Origin: Mesorhizobium neociceri
GTDB taxonomy: Bacteria; Pseudomonadota; Alphaproteobacteria; Rhizobiales; Rhizobiaceae
DNA: 64,000 bases
Reading direction: 5' to 3'
Assembly: GCF_013520985.1 (NCBI RefSeq)
Contig: NZ_JACDTY010000022.1
Coordinates: 1 to 64,000 of the forward strand
The position numbers and the translations under genes were made by a program. The notes beneath the pieces were generated by a model. The model worked only from the letters and a program-made list of their open reading frames with translations. It made no database searches and was not told where the DNA came from. Positions 16,243 through 24,842 of the stretch are shown piece by piece. Each line of letters begins with the position of its first letter. Position 1 is the first letter of the stretch.

Positions 16243-17178
16243 ATGTTCAGGCTCGCACATATTTCCGATGTCCATCTGGGGCCGCTTCCCGGTGTAACCT
16301 ATCGCGAACTCGCGTCCAAGCGCGTGGTCGGCTACGTCAACTGGCAGCGCAACCGCCGCCGCCATATGCACGACGCCGTCATCGACACCATCGTCGCCGA
16401 CATGAAAGCGAGCGGTCCCGACCATCTCGCCGTCACCGGCGATCTGGTCAATCTGGCGCTGGATGGTGAGATCGAGATGGCAAAGCACTGGCTGGAGACG
16501 CTAGGCCCTCCGGAGGATGTCTCGGTGGTGCCGGGCAATCACGATGCCTATGTGCCAGGCGCCTTCGACAAGGTCTGCCGTTCGTGGGCGGCGTGGATGA
16601 GCGGCGACGGCGTGACTGCGCCGATCGACCGCAACACCTTTCCCTATCTGCGCGTGCGCGGCAACGTCGCGCTGATCGGCGTCTCGACGGCGCGTGCCAC
16701 GGCGCCGTTCATGGCCAACGGCTTCTTCCTCGAAGGCCAGGCGCAACGGCTGGCCTCGGTGCTCGACGCCACCGCCAAACGCGGCCTGTTGCGGGTGATC
16801 ATGATCCATCATCCGCCGGTGCGTGGCGCGGTCACCCAGCAAAAGCGCCTCTTCGGTATCTCCCGCTTCCACAAGACCGTTCACCGGCACGGCGCTGAGC
16901 TTGTGCTGCACGGCCATTCACACCTGCCGTCGCTGTTCTTCATCGGCGGGCGCGGCACCAGGATTCCGGTTGTCGGCGTCGCTGCTGCCGGCCAGTCGCC
17001 CGGCGGCAAGAACCCGGCGGCACAGTATAATCTGCTCGACATGGACGGCGAAAAGGGCAGCTGGCGGATCCGGCTGACGCGTCGCGGCCTGACCGGACCG
17101 GCCATACCGCCCTCCGACCTCCAGGTGGTGGAACTCGGCGTGGATGCCGAGGCATCCAAACCGCTGGTCAAAAGCTGA
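16243..17178 (+). CDS. Metallophosphoesterase (CpdA-like phosphodiesterase family)
   Basis: 311 residues from ATG 16243 (MFRLAHISDVHLGP). An in-frame GTG at 16207 would add 12 atypical residues. Metal-site motifs are all present: D8-x-H10 in ISDVHLG, AVTGDLVN, VPGNHD, IMIHHPPV and HGHSHLPS. The order D-x-H, GDxxN, GNHD, H, GHxH is that of calcineurin-like phosphodiesterases with a two-metal centre. Substrate could be cyclic nucleotides, nucleotides or lipid head groups. Its last 11 bases overlap the convergent gene at 17168. Confidence 0.9.
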   Translation: MFRLAHISDVHLGPLPGVTYRELASKRVVGYVNWQRNRRRHMHDAVIDTIVADMKASGPDHLAVTGDLVNLALDGEIEMAKHWLETLGPPEDVSVVPGNHDAYVPGAFDKVCRSWAAWMSGDGVTAPIDRNTFPYLRVRGNVALIGVSTARATAPFMANGFFLEGQAQRLASVLDATAKRGLLRVIMIHHPPVRGAVTQQKRLFGISRFHKTVHRHGAELVLHGHSHLPSLFFIGGRGTRIPVVGVAAAGQSPGGKNPAAQYNLLDMDGEKGSWRIRLTRRGLTGPAIPPSDLQVVELGVDAEASKPLVKS

Positions 17179-17785
17179 TTTTCATCGTCATCAAGCGATC
17201 CCAGAACAGCGCGGCCGCCACCGCCAGCCCCACCAGCGCGCCAGCGGCGATCAGGCCGAGGCCGGACAGGAAGGTCGACCAGCGCTTGCCGGGCGCGGTT
17301 GCTTGCAAGGGTGGTTCGGCTTCCCGCACGGTGGCGCGGTTCAGGCCGGCAACGGCCGGCTCGACGCCGCCCTCCATCATACGCTGACGCTCGACGATGC
17401 GCTCCGCCACATAGCGCGTGACCTGATCGGCAACCGGTTTCATATCGGTCGATTCGGCCAACACCACGCGGCCGATGCGGGTATCCCTGAGGAAGCGGTA
17501 GGTGCGGCGGTCGCGCCCCATGGCGACATGGCTGACGGCGTCGATCCACAGCCGCGGCTGCAGGCCCGACGAGAGTACGAAGTCGAAATTGTCCATGTCG
17601 GCGGGCACGTCGGCAAAGACTGGGGTGAGTTCGGCGGCAAGCAGATCAAGCCGCATCCGGTGCGCCTCGCGCATGTCGACCACGACATCGTCGCGATCGG
17701 CGAAGGCGTTCTTTACGTCGCGAACGGCATCGGACAGTTTGCGCGACGGGGTTAAAGAGGTGAACTGCTCGTCAGGGTCCTTCAT
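17168..17785 (-). CDS. Tail-anchored membrane protein of unknown function, possible CtrA target
   Basis: 205 residues. No known domain in the N-terminal 165 residues, which are charged and predicted soluble. One membrane helix at the C-terminus (about 171-195, LSGLGLIAAGALVGLAVAAALF) leaves a 10-residue tail, so it is probably a cytoplasmic protein anchored by its C-terminus. The text RLWIDAVSHVAMGRDRRTYRF is distinctive. The gene is preceded, 19 bases from its ATG, by a perfect CtrA consensus box, so cell-cycle control is likely. Confidence 0.8.
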   Translation of the reverse strand: MKDPDEQFTSLTPSRKLSDAVRDVKNAFADRDDVVVDMREAHRMRLDLLAAELTPVFADVPADMDNFDFVLSSGLQPRLWIDAVSHVAMGRDRRTYRFLRDTRIGRVVLAESTDMKPVADQVTRYVAERIVERQRMMEGGVEPAVAGLNRATVREAEPPLQATAPGKRWSTFLSGLGLIAAGALVGLAVAAALFWDRLMTMKISF

Positions 17786-17803
17786 TATCCCTCGCTAATA
17801 TGG

Positions 17804-17819
17804 TTAATAGCGAGTTAAC
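17804..17819. promoter_or_regulatory. Perfect CtrA consensus box
   Basis: TTAATAGCGAGTTAAC is an exact match to TTAA-N7-TTAAC. It lies 19 bases upstream of the ATG of the unknown membrane-protein gene (17785), in a 76-base gap. A CTCGCT/AGCGAG inverted repeat (17791-17814) overlaps it. So close to the start codon, bound CtrA could repress, unless the transcript starts downstream of it. Confidence 0.6.
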
Positions 17820-17861
17820 ACAGCCGCCCGCAAAATGCACTGGCGAGATGCCTAGTGAGGT

Positions 17862-18665
17862 TCAGCTCGCCGCGGCGTCGAGTGTCGGACGCAGGCGCCT
17901 GCCGCGGCGTGCCATGTTCCGGCGGACGGCCTGGGCGACCACCTCAGGCACTTCTTCGACCAGCATATGGCCGGCATCCAGCACGTGATGGATATGAAAA
18001 TGCGCCGGCAGGCCATCAGCCTGGGTAACGGGCAGCACCGGATCGTCGGTTCCCCAAACCACCATTACCGGCATGTCGAGCGTGTCGAGTTGTTCGCGCG
18101 GGATGACGCCCTGCCGCTCATCCTTGGTCATGACGGCTGATATCTCGATCAGCTTGCGCAGCTGGCCGGGGCGACGGCGCACTTCCGCCAGCACGCCAAC
18201 GATGCGTTCGGGCGGCGGGCTTTGCGGCCCCGACATGGCGGCAAGGCAGGCGCGAATTTCTCGTCTGTCGGCCGCTGCGGCGCAGCGGCGCAACAGCGGT
18301 CCGTTGATCTCAGGGCCAAAACCGCCCGGCGCCAGAAGCGTCAGCGAGGCTATTGTTTCGGGCTCGGCCAATGCCATCAGAGCAGCGACCGCACCGCCCA
18401 TCGAATGGCCGGCGACATGCGCCCTTGCTATGCCGCGCGCGGCCAGATCGGCGAGGACCGCTCGAGCCGCCGTCCTGGCGGGACCGCCGCCCGGAAAATC
18501 GAGAGACAGTCCGTGTCCCGGCAGATCGTAGGCCAATGTCCTGATGTCAGGCGCCAGTGCCGAGGTCACCTCGCGCCAGATGTCGTGGCAACCGCCGAAG
18601 CCATGCAGCAGGACGACCGTCTTCGGCCCGACGCCCCGCTCGGCAACATAGAGGGATGAGACCAT
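17862..18665 (-). CDS. Alpha/beta hydrolase
   Basis: 267 residues. Oxyanion-hole motif LLHGFGGC at the N-terminus, nucleophile Ser in AGHSMGGAVAAL (near residue 107), acid Asp in WGTDDPVLP and His in DAGHMLVEEVP. The protein most resembles the hydrolase part of AcoC/BioH-type proteins, but without a lipoyl domain. Substrate is unknown. The gene has no close operon partner; the next gene upstream (18772-20607) ends 106 bases away. Confidence 0.88.
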   Translation of the reverse strand: MVSSLYVAERGVGPKTVVLLHGFGGCHDIWREVTSALAPDIRTLAYDLPGHGLSLDFPGGGPARTAARAVLADLAARGIARAHVAGHSMGGAVAALMALAEPETIASLTLLAPGGFGPEINGPLLRRCAAAADRREIRACLAAMSGPQSPPPERIVGVLAEVRRRPGQLRKLIEISAVMTKDERQGVIPREQLDTLDMPVMVVWGTDDPVLPVTQADGLPAHFHIHHVLDAGHMLVEEVPEVVAQAVRRNMARRGRRLRPTLDAAAS

Positions 18666-18771
18666 GAAAAAATGTATGATTATTGCAAGATCGGACAGGA
18701 AATTTTGAATTGAGGCTGGATTGCGCCCAGTCCAGACCGATGGCCAGTAAAATTTTCGCGATCTGGAAAGA

Positions 18772-20607
18772 TCAGCTCGCGTTGCCGAGGCCCGCGGCGC
18801 GCAGCGCCTCGACCAGCCGGTCCGTCAGATCCGGCGGATATTTACGCTCGGCGTAAGCCGCACGCGGGTCAGCGGCGAATTTCGGGAATTTGGTGGTCAG
18901 CTCATCCAGAAGCTTGGCCGCCAGCTGCTCGCGGCCGGCAGCCTTGGCGCCGATCAGCCGTGCCGCCAGATAATGCGATTTCATTGCCGTCGTGCGCAGC
19001 GACTCGCTGGCGATCGCGGCCTTGTTCATATCGCCCAGCATGAACTGTCCGGCGAAGAGCCCGTAATCCCACCAAGTCGGGTGGCCGCTGAACGTCTCGA
19101 CGGCATGAGTCAGGATCGGTGTTCCCTCGGCATACTTGCCGGCGAAGATCAGGCCATAGCCGTAAGCGGCAGCCATGCTGAGGTCGTAGGGGTTGAGCTC
19201 ATAGGCCTTGCGCATCCAGCGGATCGCTTCCTCGGTGTTGCCGAGGCGCGAGTACAGGTAACCGTATGCGCGGTGCGCGTAGGGGCTGGTCGGCCCCATC
19301 TGGATGGCGCGATGGGCAAAAGACATCGCTTGTTCGACCGTCGCGTCAGGCGGATAGGCGTAGTGATCGGTCGCAGCCTCGAGATGGAGCGATGCCAGTT
19401 CCGAATAAACGAGCGACGATTTTGCGCCTTGGCTGGCAAGGTTTTCCAGACAACGATAGGCGGCCTCGTGGGTCTTGGTGCTCTGGTCAAGATAATATCT
19501 GTCGTTGAGGATCAGGCACCTCGTCAGCCCGGTCTGAATGCCGTTCTGTTCAATGTAGCTGTAGAGCGGGCCGGCGGCGGGAATGGTCGAACTGAGGATG
19601 GTGGCAATACGATCCTCGACGGCACCAGGCGCGGTGTCGCCGGCCGTCAGATTGCGCGACAAAAGCACGCGGCCGGTCGCCACGCTCTGCAGCTCGAGCG
19701 TCACGTCACCTGCCATGGGTCCCGGCAGGACATCGAAAACGAAGCTGGTCGGGTCGGTGCTCGGGTCGCGCTTGCTGTCGGCGTCGCGGCCGATGAAGTC
19801 GATGGTGTCGAAACCGGCAAGACCGGCGCGCAGCGAGGCGGCGACGCGGCCTGCCTCGGGGCCGGTGGCCTTCACGGCGATGTACACGAGGGGCAGGGCC
19901 TCCATCGTCGGCGATGCGATGCTGCTCGTCGCGCCCGCGGTCTCGACCGCCGCCGCCGGATCGCTGCTGGCAAGCAGTGCGCCGCTGCCCTGGCGCAGAA
20001 TGAGCACGCCCAGCATGAGGATGACCAGCGTCATGGCGACCCAGAAGAACTGGAGATGGCGCGCCAGCGAAGGTCCTGGTTCTGTAACCACCGAAGCTGT
20101 CGCGGGGAGCGCGGCAGGAGCCGCCTGGTCAGGCGATCCGGGCAAGGCGGCTACCGCCTGCGCCAGCGCCACCGGCTCCTGCCCCACCGGCAGGCGTATG
20201 GCGTTGAGTTCATAGGACGGCACATAGCCGCCGCGCGGAATGGCGATGCGGACCGGTTCGGCTACGCCTTCATTGGCGAAATAATGCTGGAGAAGTTCGC
20301 GCAGCCGGCCTGCCTGCACCCTGACCACGGCGTCGGTCGACGAATCGAAATCGCCGTCCTTGCCGAAGACGTCCATGGCGATGGAGAAACCCTTGAGTCT
20401 GTCAGCTTCGCCGGCTTGCTCGCGCTCCACAAGGTAGCGCAGCAACTTGCGTGCACGCTCGGAACGTCCGAACGTTTCGCTGGCGAGCAGTCGCTCCAGT
20501 GTCTCGCGCACTGCGGGGGCGGCAGGCGTGGCATGCTGCAAGTGTCGATCCTCTCGAAGTCGGCACAGGTTAAGGCGCGATAATATAGCGCCTGCACTTC
20601 CATACAA
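18772..20607 (-). CDS. TPR-containing membrane regulator (adenylate cyclase-like annotation group)
   Basis: 611 residues. The N-terminal block (about 35-130: RKLLRYLVEREQAGEADRLK, FDSSTDAVVRVQAGRLRELL, RIAIPRGGYVPSYE) is a conserved domain found in rhizobial proteins often labelled adenylate cyclase or CadC-like. One membrane helix follows (about 196-216), then a TolB-like region and C-terminal TPR-type helices (IQMGPTSPYAHRAYGYLYSR, YELNPYDLSMAAAYGYGLIF). No cyclase catalytic domain is present. An alternative TTG start at 20541, with GAGAGG ahead, is possible. It is probably a membrane-bound signal regulator. Confidence 0.75.
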   Translation of the reverse strand: MYGSAGAILSRLNLCRLREDRHLQHATPAAPAVRETLERLLASETFGRSERARKLLRYLVEREQAGEADRLKGFSIAMDVFGKDGDFDSSTDAVVRVQAGRLRELLQHYFANEGVAEPVRIAIPRGGYVPSYELNAIRLPVGQEPVALAQAVAALPGSPDQAAPAALPATASVVTEPGPSLARHLQFFWVAMTLVILMLGVLILRQGSGALLASSDPAAAVETAGATSSIASPTMEALPLVYIAVKATGPEAGRVAASLRAGLAGFDTIDFIGRDADSKRDPSTDPTSFVFDVLPGPMAGDVTLELQSVATGRVLLSRNLTAGDTAPGAVEDRIATILSSTIPAAGPLYSYIEQNGIQTGLTRCLILNDRYYLDQSTKTHEAAYRCLENLASQGAKSSLVYSELASLHLEAATDHYAYPPDATVEQAMSFAHRAIQMGPTSPYAHRAYGYLYSRLGNTEEAIRWMRKAYELNPYDLSMAAAYGYGLIFAGKYAEGTPILTHAVETFSGHPTWWDYGLFAGQFMLGDMNKAAIASESLRTTAMKSHYLAARLIGAKAAGREQLAAKLLDELTTKFPKFAADPRAAYAERKYPPDLTDRLVEALRAAGLGNAS

Positions 20608-20664
20608 GCATGCTTATGTTATGCGATCGCGTACCGCACCGGATAATTGCGGATGGTTAACACG

Positions 20665-20702
20665 AAAAAATCGGAATTTCCCCCGGCAAATGGGGGATTT
20701 CC
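20665..20702 (-). terminator. Possible terminator after leuA
   Basis: On the minus strand a stem of about 8 bp (AATCCCCC with GGGGGAAATT, loop ATTTGCC) is followed six bases later by TTTTTT. The spacing to the T-run is a little long, so confidence is moderate. Confidence 0.4.
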
Positions 20703-20735
20703 GGGCGCCGCTGAGATACGACGCCCGGGAAGAGA

Positions 20736-22475
20736 TCAGCTGGTCTTGCGGCCGATTATCCGGTTGGCGGCCGAAACCACGGCTTCCAGCGAGGCGGCGA
20801 CGATGTTGGTGTTGATGCCGGCGCCGAACAGCTTGCCGCCGAGATATTCCATCTCGACATAGGAGATCGCCGAGGCGTTCGAGCCGCGCTGGAGCGAATG
20901 TTCGGAATAATCAAGCACCGACATGTCGACGCCGACATGGCGCGACAGCGCATCGACGAAGCCGTCGATCGGGCCGGTGCCGGAGCCGGTAATGGTCGTC
21001 TCCTTGCCGTTGTCGAGGATCACCGCCTCGACCACGCGCCGGCCCTTTATCTCGGTATCGGGATAGGTGTGGTGGTCAAGGAACTTGAGCCGACCGTCGG
21101 GCTGGTCGACATAGGTATCGAGGAAGCGGTCGTGGATGCGCTTTGCCGGCACTTCCTTGCCTTCCGCGTCGGTGATGGCCTGGATCTCCTGGCTGAACTC
21201 GATCTGCAGATTGCGCGGCAGATTGAGGCCGTAATCGGCCTGCAGCACGTAGGCGATGCCGCCTTTGCCGGACTGCGAGTTGATGCGGATGATCGCCTCG
21301 TAGCTGCGCCCGACATCGGCCGGGTCGATCGGCAGATAGGGCACTTCCCACACCGGCGTGTTGGCCTTCTTCAAGGCCTTCATGCCCTTGTTGATGGCGT
21401 CCTGGTGCGAGCCGGAAAAGGCGGTGTAGACGAGCTCGCCGACATAGGGGTGGCGCTCGGGGATCTTCAGCTGGTTGGAATATTCGTAGACGTCCTTCAT
21501 CCGGTTGATGTCGGAGCAATCCAGATGCGGATCGACGCCTTGGGTGTACATGTTGAGCGCCAGGGTGACGATGTCGACATTGCCGGTGCGCTCGCCATTG
21601 CCGAACAGCGTGCCTTCGACGCGGTCCGCGCCCGCCATCAGGCCGAGCTCGGTGGTGGCGACGCCGGTGCCGCGATCATTGTGCGGGTGCAGCGATATCA
21701 ACAGGTTCTCGCGGTTGTCGAGGTTGCGGCACATCCATTCGATGCGGTCGGCGTAGATGTTGGGCGTCGACATCTCGACGGTCGAGGGCAGGTTGATGAT
21801 CAACTTGTTGTCGGGCGTCGGCTTCACGATCTCGGTGACGGCGTTGCAGATCTCCAGCGCCACTTCGAGTTCGGTGCCGGTAAAGCTCTCCGGCGAATAT
21901 TCGAAGCGATAGCCGCCGCCGGCCTTAGCCGCCATGTCGGTGATCATCTTGGCCGCATCGGTGGCGATGCGCTTGATGCCGCCGACGTCTTTCTCGAAGA
22001 CGACGCGGCGCTGCAACTCACTGGTCGAATTGTAGAAATGCACGATCGGATTGGTGGCGCCCTTCAGCGCCTCGAAGGTGCGGGTGATGAGTTCGGGACG
22101 GCACTGCACCAGCACCTGCAGCGAGACATCGGCCGGCACATTGCCTTGTTCGATGCACCAACGGGCGAAATCGAAGTCGGTCTGCGAGGCCGAAGGGAAA
22201 CCGATCTCGATCTCCTTGAAGCCCATGTCGAGCAGCAGGCCGAACATGCGCGCCTTGCGCTCATGGCCCATCGGATCGATCAGCGCCTGGTTGCCGTCGC
22301 GCAAATCGACCGAGCACCAGATCGGCGCCTTGTCGATGACCTTGTTGGGCCAGGTGCGGTCGGTGAGGCCGACGGTCGGATAGGGTTGGTATTTGCGGGC
22401 GGCGTCCGGCATGTGGCCGGCCGCGCGTTTCACGCTTTCGGCTTCGCCGGATCGGATCTCTTCTCGTGCGTTCAT
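20736..22475 (-). CDS. leuA: 2-isopropylmalate synthase (type 2, long form)
   Basis: First committed enzyme of leucine synthesis: condenses acetyl-CoA with 2-ketoisovalerate. 579 residues from ATG 22475, preceded by GGGAGAA; a GTG at 22499 is in frame but has no better RBS. The catalytic DLRDGNQALIDPM block, HPHNDRGTGVAT metal-binding HxH and GNGERTGNVD are in the TIM barrel. The C-terminal LeuA allosteric domain (from about residue 455, GPIDGFVDALSRHVG, ASLEAVVSAANRI) indicates leucine feedback inhibition. A Leu-rich leader peptide lies upstream. Confidence 0.95.
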   Translation of the reverse strand: MNAREEIRSGEAESVKRAAGHMPDAARKYQPYPTVGLTDRTWPNKVIDKAPIWCSVDLRDGNQALIDPMGHERKARMFGLLLDMGFKEIEIGFPSASQTDFDFARWCIEQGNVPADVSLQVLVQCRPELITRTFEALKGATNPIVHFYNSTSELQRRVVFEKDVGGIKRIATDAAKMITDMAAKAGGGYRFEYSPESFTGTELEVALEICNAVTEIVKPTPDNKLIINLPSTVEMSTPNIYADRIEWMCRNLDNRENLLISLHPHNDRGTGVATTELGLMAGADRVEGTLFGNGERTGNVDIVTLALNMYTQGVDPHLDCSDINRMKDVYEYSNQLKIPERHPYVGELVYTAFSGSHQDAINKGMKALKKANTPVWEVPYLPIDPADVGRSYEAIIRINSQSGKGGIAYVLQADYGLNLPRNLQIEFSQEIQAITDAEGKEVPAKRIHDRFLDTYVDQPDGRLKFLDHHTYPDTEIKGRRVVEAVILDNGKETTITGSGTGPIDGFVDALSRHVGVDMSVLDYSEHSLQRGSNASAISYVEMEYLGGKLFGAGINTNIVAASLEAVVSAANRIIGRKTS

Positions 22476-22567
22476 CGTCTTGTTCTCCCGGCGGCTCACG
22501 GATCAGTCTTCAGACGGATTGGTGGCGAGCAGCGCCTTACCAGATTTTCGTTCGCTTGATGTGAAGT

Positions 22568-22630
22568 GCCAATTTTAAACTGGCCAAGGAGCGTGCGCGT
22601 AAGCGGCGGTTCGACCGCCGGGCGCTCCTT
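22568..22630 (-). promoter_or_regulatory. leuA attenuator stem-loops
   Basis: Between the leuL stop and leuA the minus-strand RNA can form AAGGAGCG/CGCTCCTT (22586-22593 with 22623-22630) around an inner CGGCGGT-TCG-ACCGCCG hairpin (22604-22620), followed by a second small GCCA/TGGC hairpin with a TTTAAAA stretch. This fits ribosome-position control of leuA. The exact terminator and antiterminator pairing needs folding, and the T-run is weak. Confidence 0.55.
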
Positions 22631-22749
22631 CAGCGAACCCGGCGATCGCCGATAAGGCCGAGAAGAAGCAGGGTCGATGCCAGCGCGCGCACGGTCTCGC
22701 CGGCAAAGCCGGTCGGACGGGAAGCGACGGAGGAGGCGCGCGTGTTCAT
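22630..22749 (-). CDS. leuL: leuA leader peptide
   Basis: 39-residue frame from ATG 22749 to TGA 22630, ending in TLLLLGLIGDRRVR: five Leu codons within six positions, just ahead of stem-loops and the leuA gene. Such leader peptides stall ribosomes when charged tRNA-Leu is low and let leuA be transcribed. Leucine leader peptides ahead of leuA are known in alphaproteobacteria. The rest of the peptide is unremarkable. It lies outside the structured attenuator and inside the 420-base gap between leuA and the ATP-grasp gene. Confidence 0.75.
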   Translation of the reverse strand: MNTRASSVASRPTGFAGETVRALASTLLLLGLIGDRRVR

Positions 22750-22894
22750 GGCGGGTTTCATACAGGAGCGACCATGGACAGGCAAGTGGGCTCCCATTTC
22801 CAGCCTTCCCGAGCACTCTTCCCCATGCGCGGCAAATGCGCCAAACTTGCGTGTGGCCGAGGCGGCAATGCTTCGCCATCGGGAGGGGTACCTT

Positions 22895-24061
22895 ATGAAT
22901 TTCGTTTTCTTCTCGCCGCATTTTCCCGCCAACGGCGCCGATTTCTGCGACCGGCTGAAGAAGGCCGGCGCCACGGTGCTGGGCATTGGCGATGCGCCTT
23001 TCGATGCGCTGGACAGCAAGCTGAAGGCGGCAATGTCGGAGTATTACCGCATTGCCGATATGGAGGATTACGATCCGGTGTTCCGGGCGATGGGCCATTT
23101 CATCCATAAATGGGGCCGCATCGACCGCTTCGAGTCGCTCAACGAGCATTGGCTGGAGCTCGAGGCCAACATCCGCACCGACTTCAACATCTACGGCACC
23201 AAGCTCGATTTCGTGAAGAATCTGAAGCGCAAGAGCCGCATGCGCGCCTTCTTCCGCAAGAGCGGCGTCGACACTATCGCGCAGCGCAAATGCTCCGACC
23301 GGGCAGGCGCCATGACCTTTATCCGCCGCGTCGGCTATCCCGTGGTGGTGAAGCCCGATTCCGGCTCGGGTGCGTCCAATACCTTCAAGATATCGAACGC
23401 GAAGGAGCTCGATCAGTTCTTCCGGGACAAGCCCGAGGACGTGACCTTCGTCATGGAGCAGTTCATCGAGGGCCTGGTGGTCACCTTCGACGGGTTGGTC
23501 AACCGTGACGGCGAGGTGGTGCTTGCTGCCAGCCACCGTTACGACCAGAGCGTCATGGAGGTGGTCAACAAGGACCGCCACATGAGCTACACCTGCTTTC
23601 CCAGGATCTCGCCGGCGGTGGAGGAGGCAGGCAGGAAAATCCTGAAGGCGTTCGACGTGCGCGAGCGCTTCTTCCACATCGAGCTGTTCGAAACCAAGGA
23701 CGACCGCGTTATCGCGCTGGAGGTCAACATGCGGCCGCCCGGCGCCTGGATGACCGATGCGATCAACTACACGTTCGACATCGACGTCTATGCGGCCTGG
23801 GCCGACATGGTGGTGAAGGATGCCGCTGGCGGACCCTATGAGGGGAAGTATTTCACCGCCTATGCCAGCCGCAAGCAGCACCTCCACTATTTGCACAGCC
23901 ATGAGGACGTGCTAGCCGCGCATCGCGACAAGATCGTCCACCATCAGCCGATAGAAAAGGTTTTCAGCCGCGCCATGGGAAATTACGCCTACCAGATGCG
24001 CTCGAAGGATGAAGCAGCGCTGCGCGCGGCCGTCGCCTATATCCACGCTGAAAGGGCGTGA
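22895..24061 (+). CDS. ATP-grasp ligase of unknown substrate
   Basis: 388 residues from ATG 22895, supported by GGAGG at 22882-22886. The frame is open upstream to 22742, but that part overlaps the leuL region and lacks an RBS. N-terminal preATP-grasp-like fold (MNFVFFSPHFPANGADFCDRL), ATP-grasp lobe with YPVVVKPDSGSGASNTFKI and MEQFIEGL, and the metal-binding IALEVNMRPPGAWMTDAINY near residue 285. ATP-grasp enzymes join a carboxylate to an amine or thiol through an acyl phosphate. Partner substrates are unknown. It is translationally linked to the esterase gene 4 bases downstream. Confidence 0.85.
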   Translation: MNFVFFSPHFPANGADFCDRLKKAGATVLGIGDAPFDALDSKLKAAMSEYYRIADMEDYDPVFRAMGHFIHKWGRIDRFESLNEHWLELEANIRTDFNIYGTKLDFVKNLKRKSRMRAFFRKSGVDTIAQRKCSDRAGAMTFIRRVGYPVVVKPDSGSGASNTFKISNAKELDQFFRDKPEDVTFVMEQFIEGLVVTFDGLVNRDGEVVLAASHRYDQSVMEVVNKDRHMSYTCFPRISPAVEEAGRKILKAFDVRERFFHIELFETKDDRVIALEVNMRPPGAWMTDAINYTFDIDVYAAWADMVVKDAAGGPYEGKYFTAYASRKQHLHYLHSHEDVLAAHRDKIVHHQPIEKVFSRAMGNYAYQMRSKDEAALRAAVAYIHAERA

Positions 24062-24065
24062 GGCG

Positions 24066-24842
24066 ATGGACATTTCCTATCACAAGCATTTCGCCCGCAA
24101 TCTCGGTCGCGACATGGAATACAAGCGCTACGGCCATGCCGGCCGGCCGGTGGTGGTGTTCCCGACCTCGCAGGGGCGGTTCTACCAGTTCGAGGATTCC
24201 GGCGGGGTAGGCGCACTGGCCGAATTCATCGACACCGGCCGTATCCAGCTGTTTGCGGTCGACGGCATCGATTCAGAATCCTTCTTCAACAAGCATGCCG
24301 ACGCCGCCCACCGCATCGGCCGCCACGAGGCCTATTTCCGTTATGTGCGCGAGGAGGCGCTGCCGGAGTTCCTCGCCACGGCGACGCAAGCCAATGGCGG
24401 GCGCAAGCTCAAGCCGCTGTTCACCGGCTGCTCCATGGGCGGCTACCATTCCTCGAACTTCGTCTTCCGCTTTCCCGAGCTTGCCAGCGGCGTCATCGCG
24501 CTGTCGGGCGTTTATTCGGCGCGCGATTTCTTCGGCAAGGCGCTGGAAGGCGACATCTTCTACAACTCGCCGCTCGACTATCTGCCCGGCATTGTCGACC
24601 CCAAGCTGCTGGCACGGCTGAAGGCGCTGAGGATGATCTTCTGCTGCGGGCAGGGCGCCTGGGAAGAGCGCATGCTGGTCGAGACGCGCAGGCTGGAACA
24701 GATCCTGCGCGACAAATCCATTCCCGCCTGGGTCGACTATTGGGGCGGCGACGTCAGCCATGACTGGCCGTGGTGGCACAAGCAGCTGGTCTATTTCTTT
24801 GGCCGTTGGCTGGATGATGATCTGATGCACCGGCTCGACTGA
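24066..24842 (+). CDS. Esterase-fold alpha/beta hydrolase
   Basis: 258 residues from ATG 24066, four bases after the ATP-grasp stop. The frame is open upstream to 24009. It shows the D-family esterase layout: GRPVVVFPTSQGRFYQFED strand-loop, nucleophile Ser in TGCSMGGYHSSNFVFRFPE (about residue 127), and His in GGDVSHDWPWWHKQLVYFF. Similar to the putative esterase (EstD/Fes) family. Its constant closeness to an ATP-grasp ligase suggests that both act on the same amide or ester product, one making and one cutting or transferring. Stop overlaps the next start (TGATG). Confidence 0.85.
   Translation: MDISYHKHFARNLGRDMEYKRYGHAGRPVVVFPTSQGRFYQFEDSGGVGALAEFIDTGRIQLFAVDGIDSESFFNKHADAAHRIGRHEAYFRYVREEALPEFLATATQANGGRKLKPLFTGCSMGGYHSSNFVFRFPELASGVIALSGVYSARDFFGKALEGDIFYNSPLDYLPGIVDPKLLARLKALRMIFCCGQGAWEERMLVETRRLEQILRDKSIPAWVDYWGGDVSHDWPWWHKQLVYFFGRWLDDDLMHRLD

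Noticed and set aside
20898..22559. 553-residue plus-strand frame over leuA
   Set aside because: Antisense shadow of leuA; low-complexity translation rich in Asp, Gly and Val.
22496..23902. 468-residue minus-strand frame over the ATP-grasp gene
   Set aside because: Shadow of the plus-strand ligase; only its last 39 codons (leuL) are credible, from a separate ATG.
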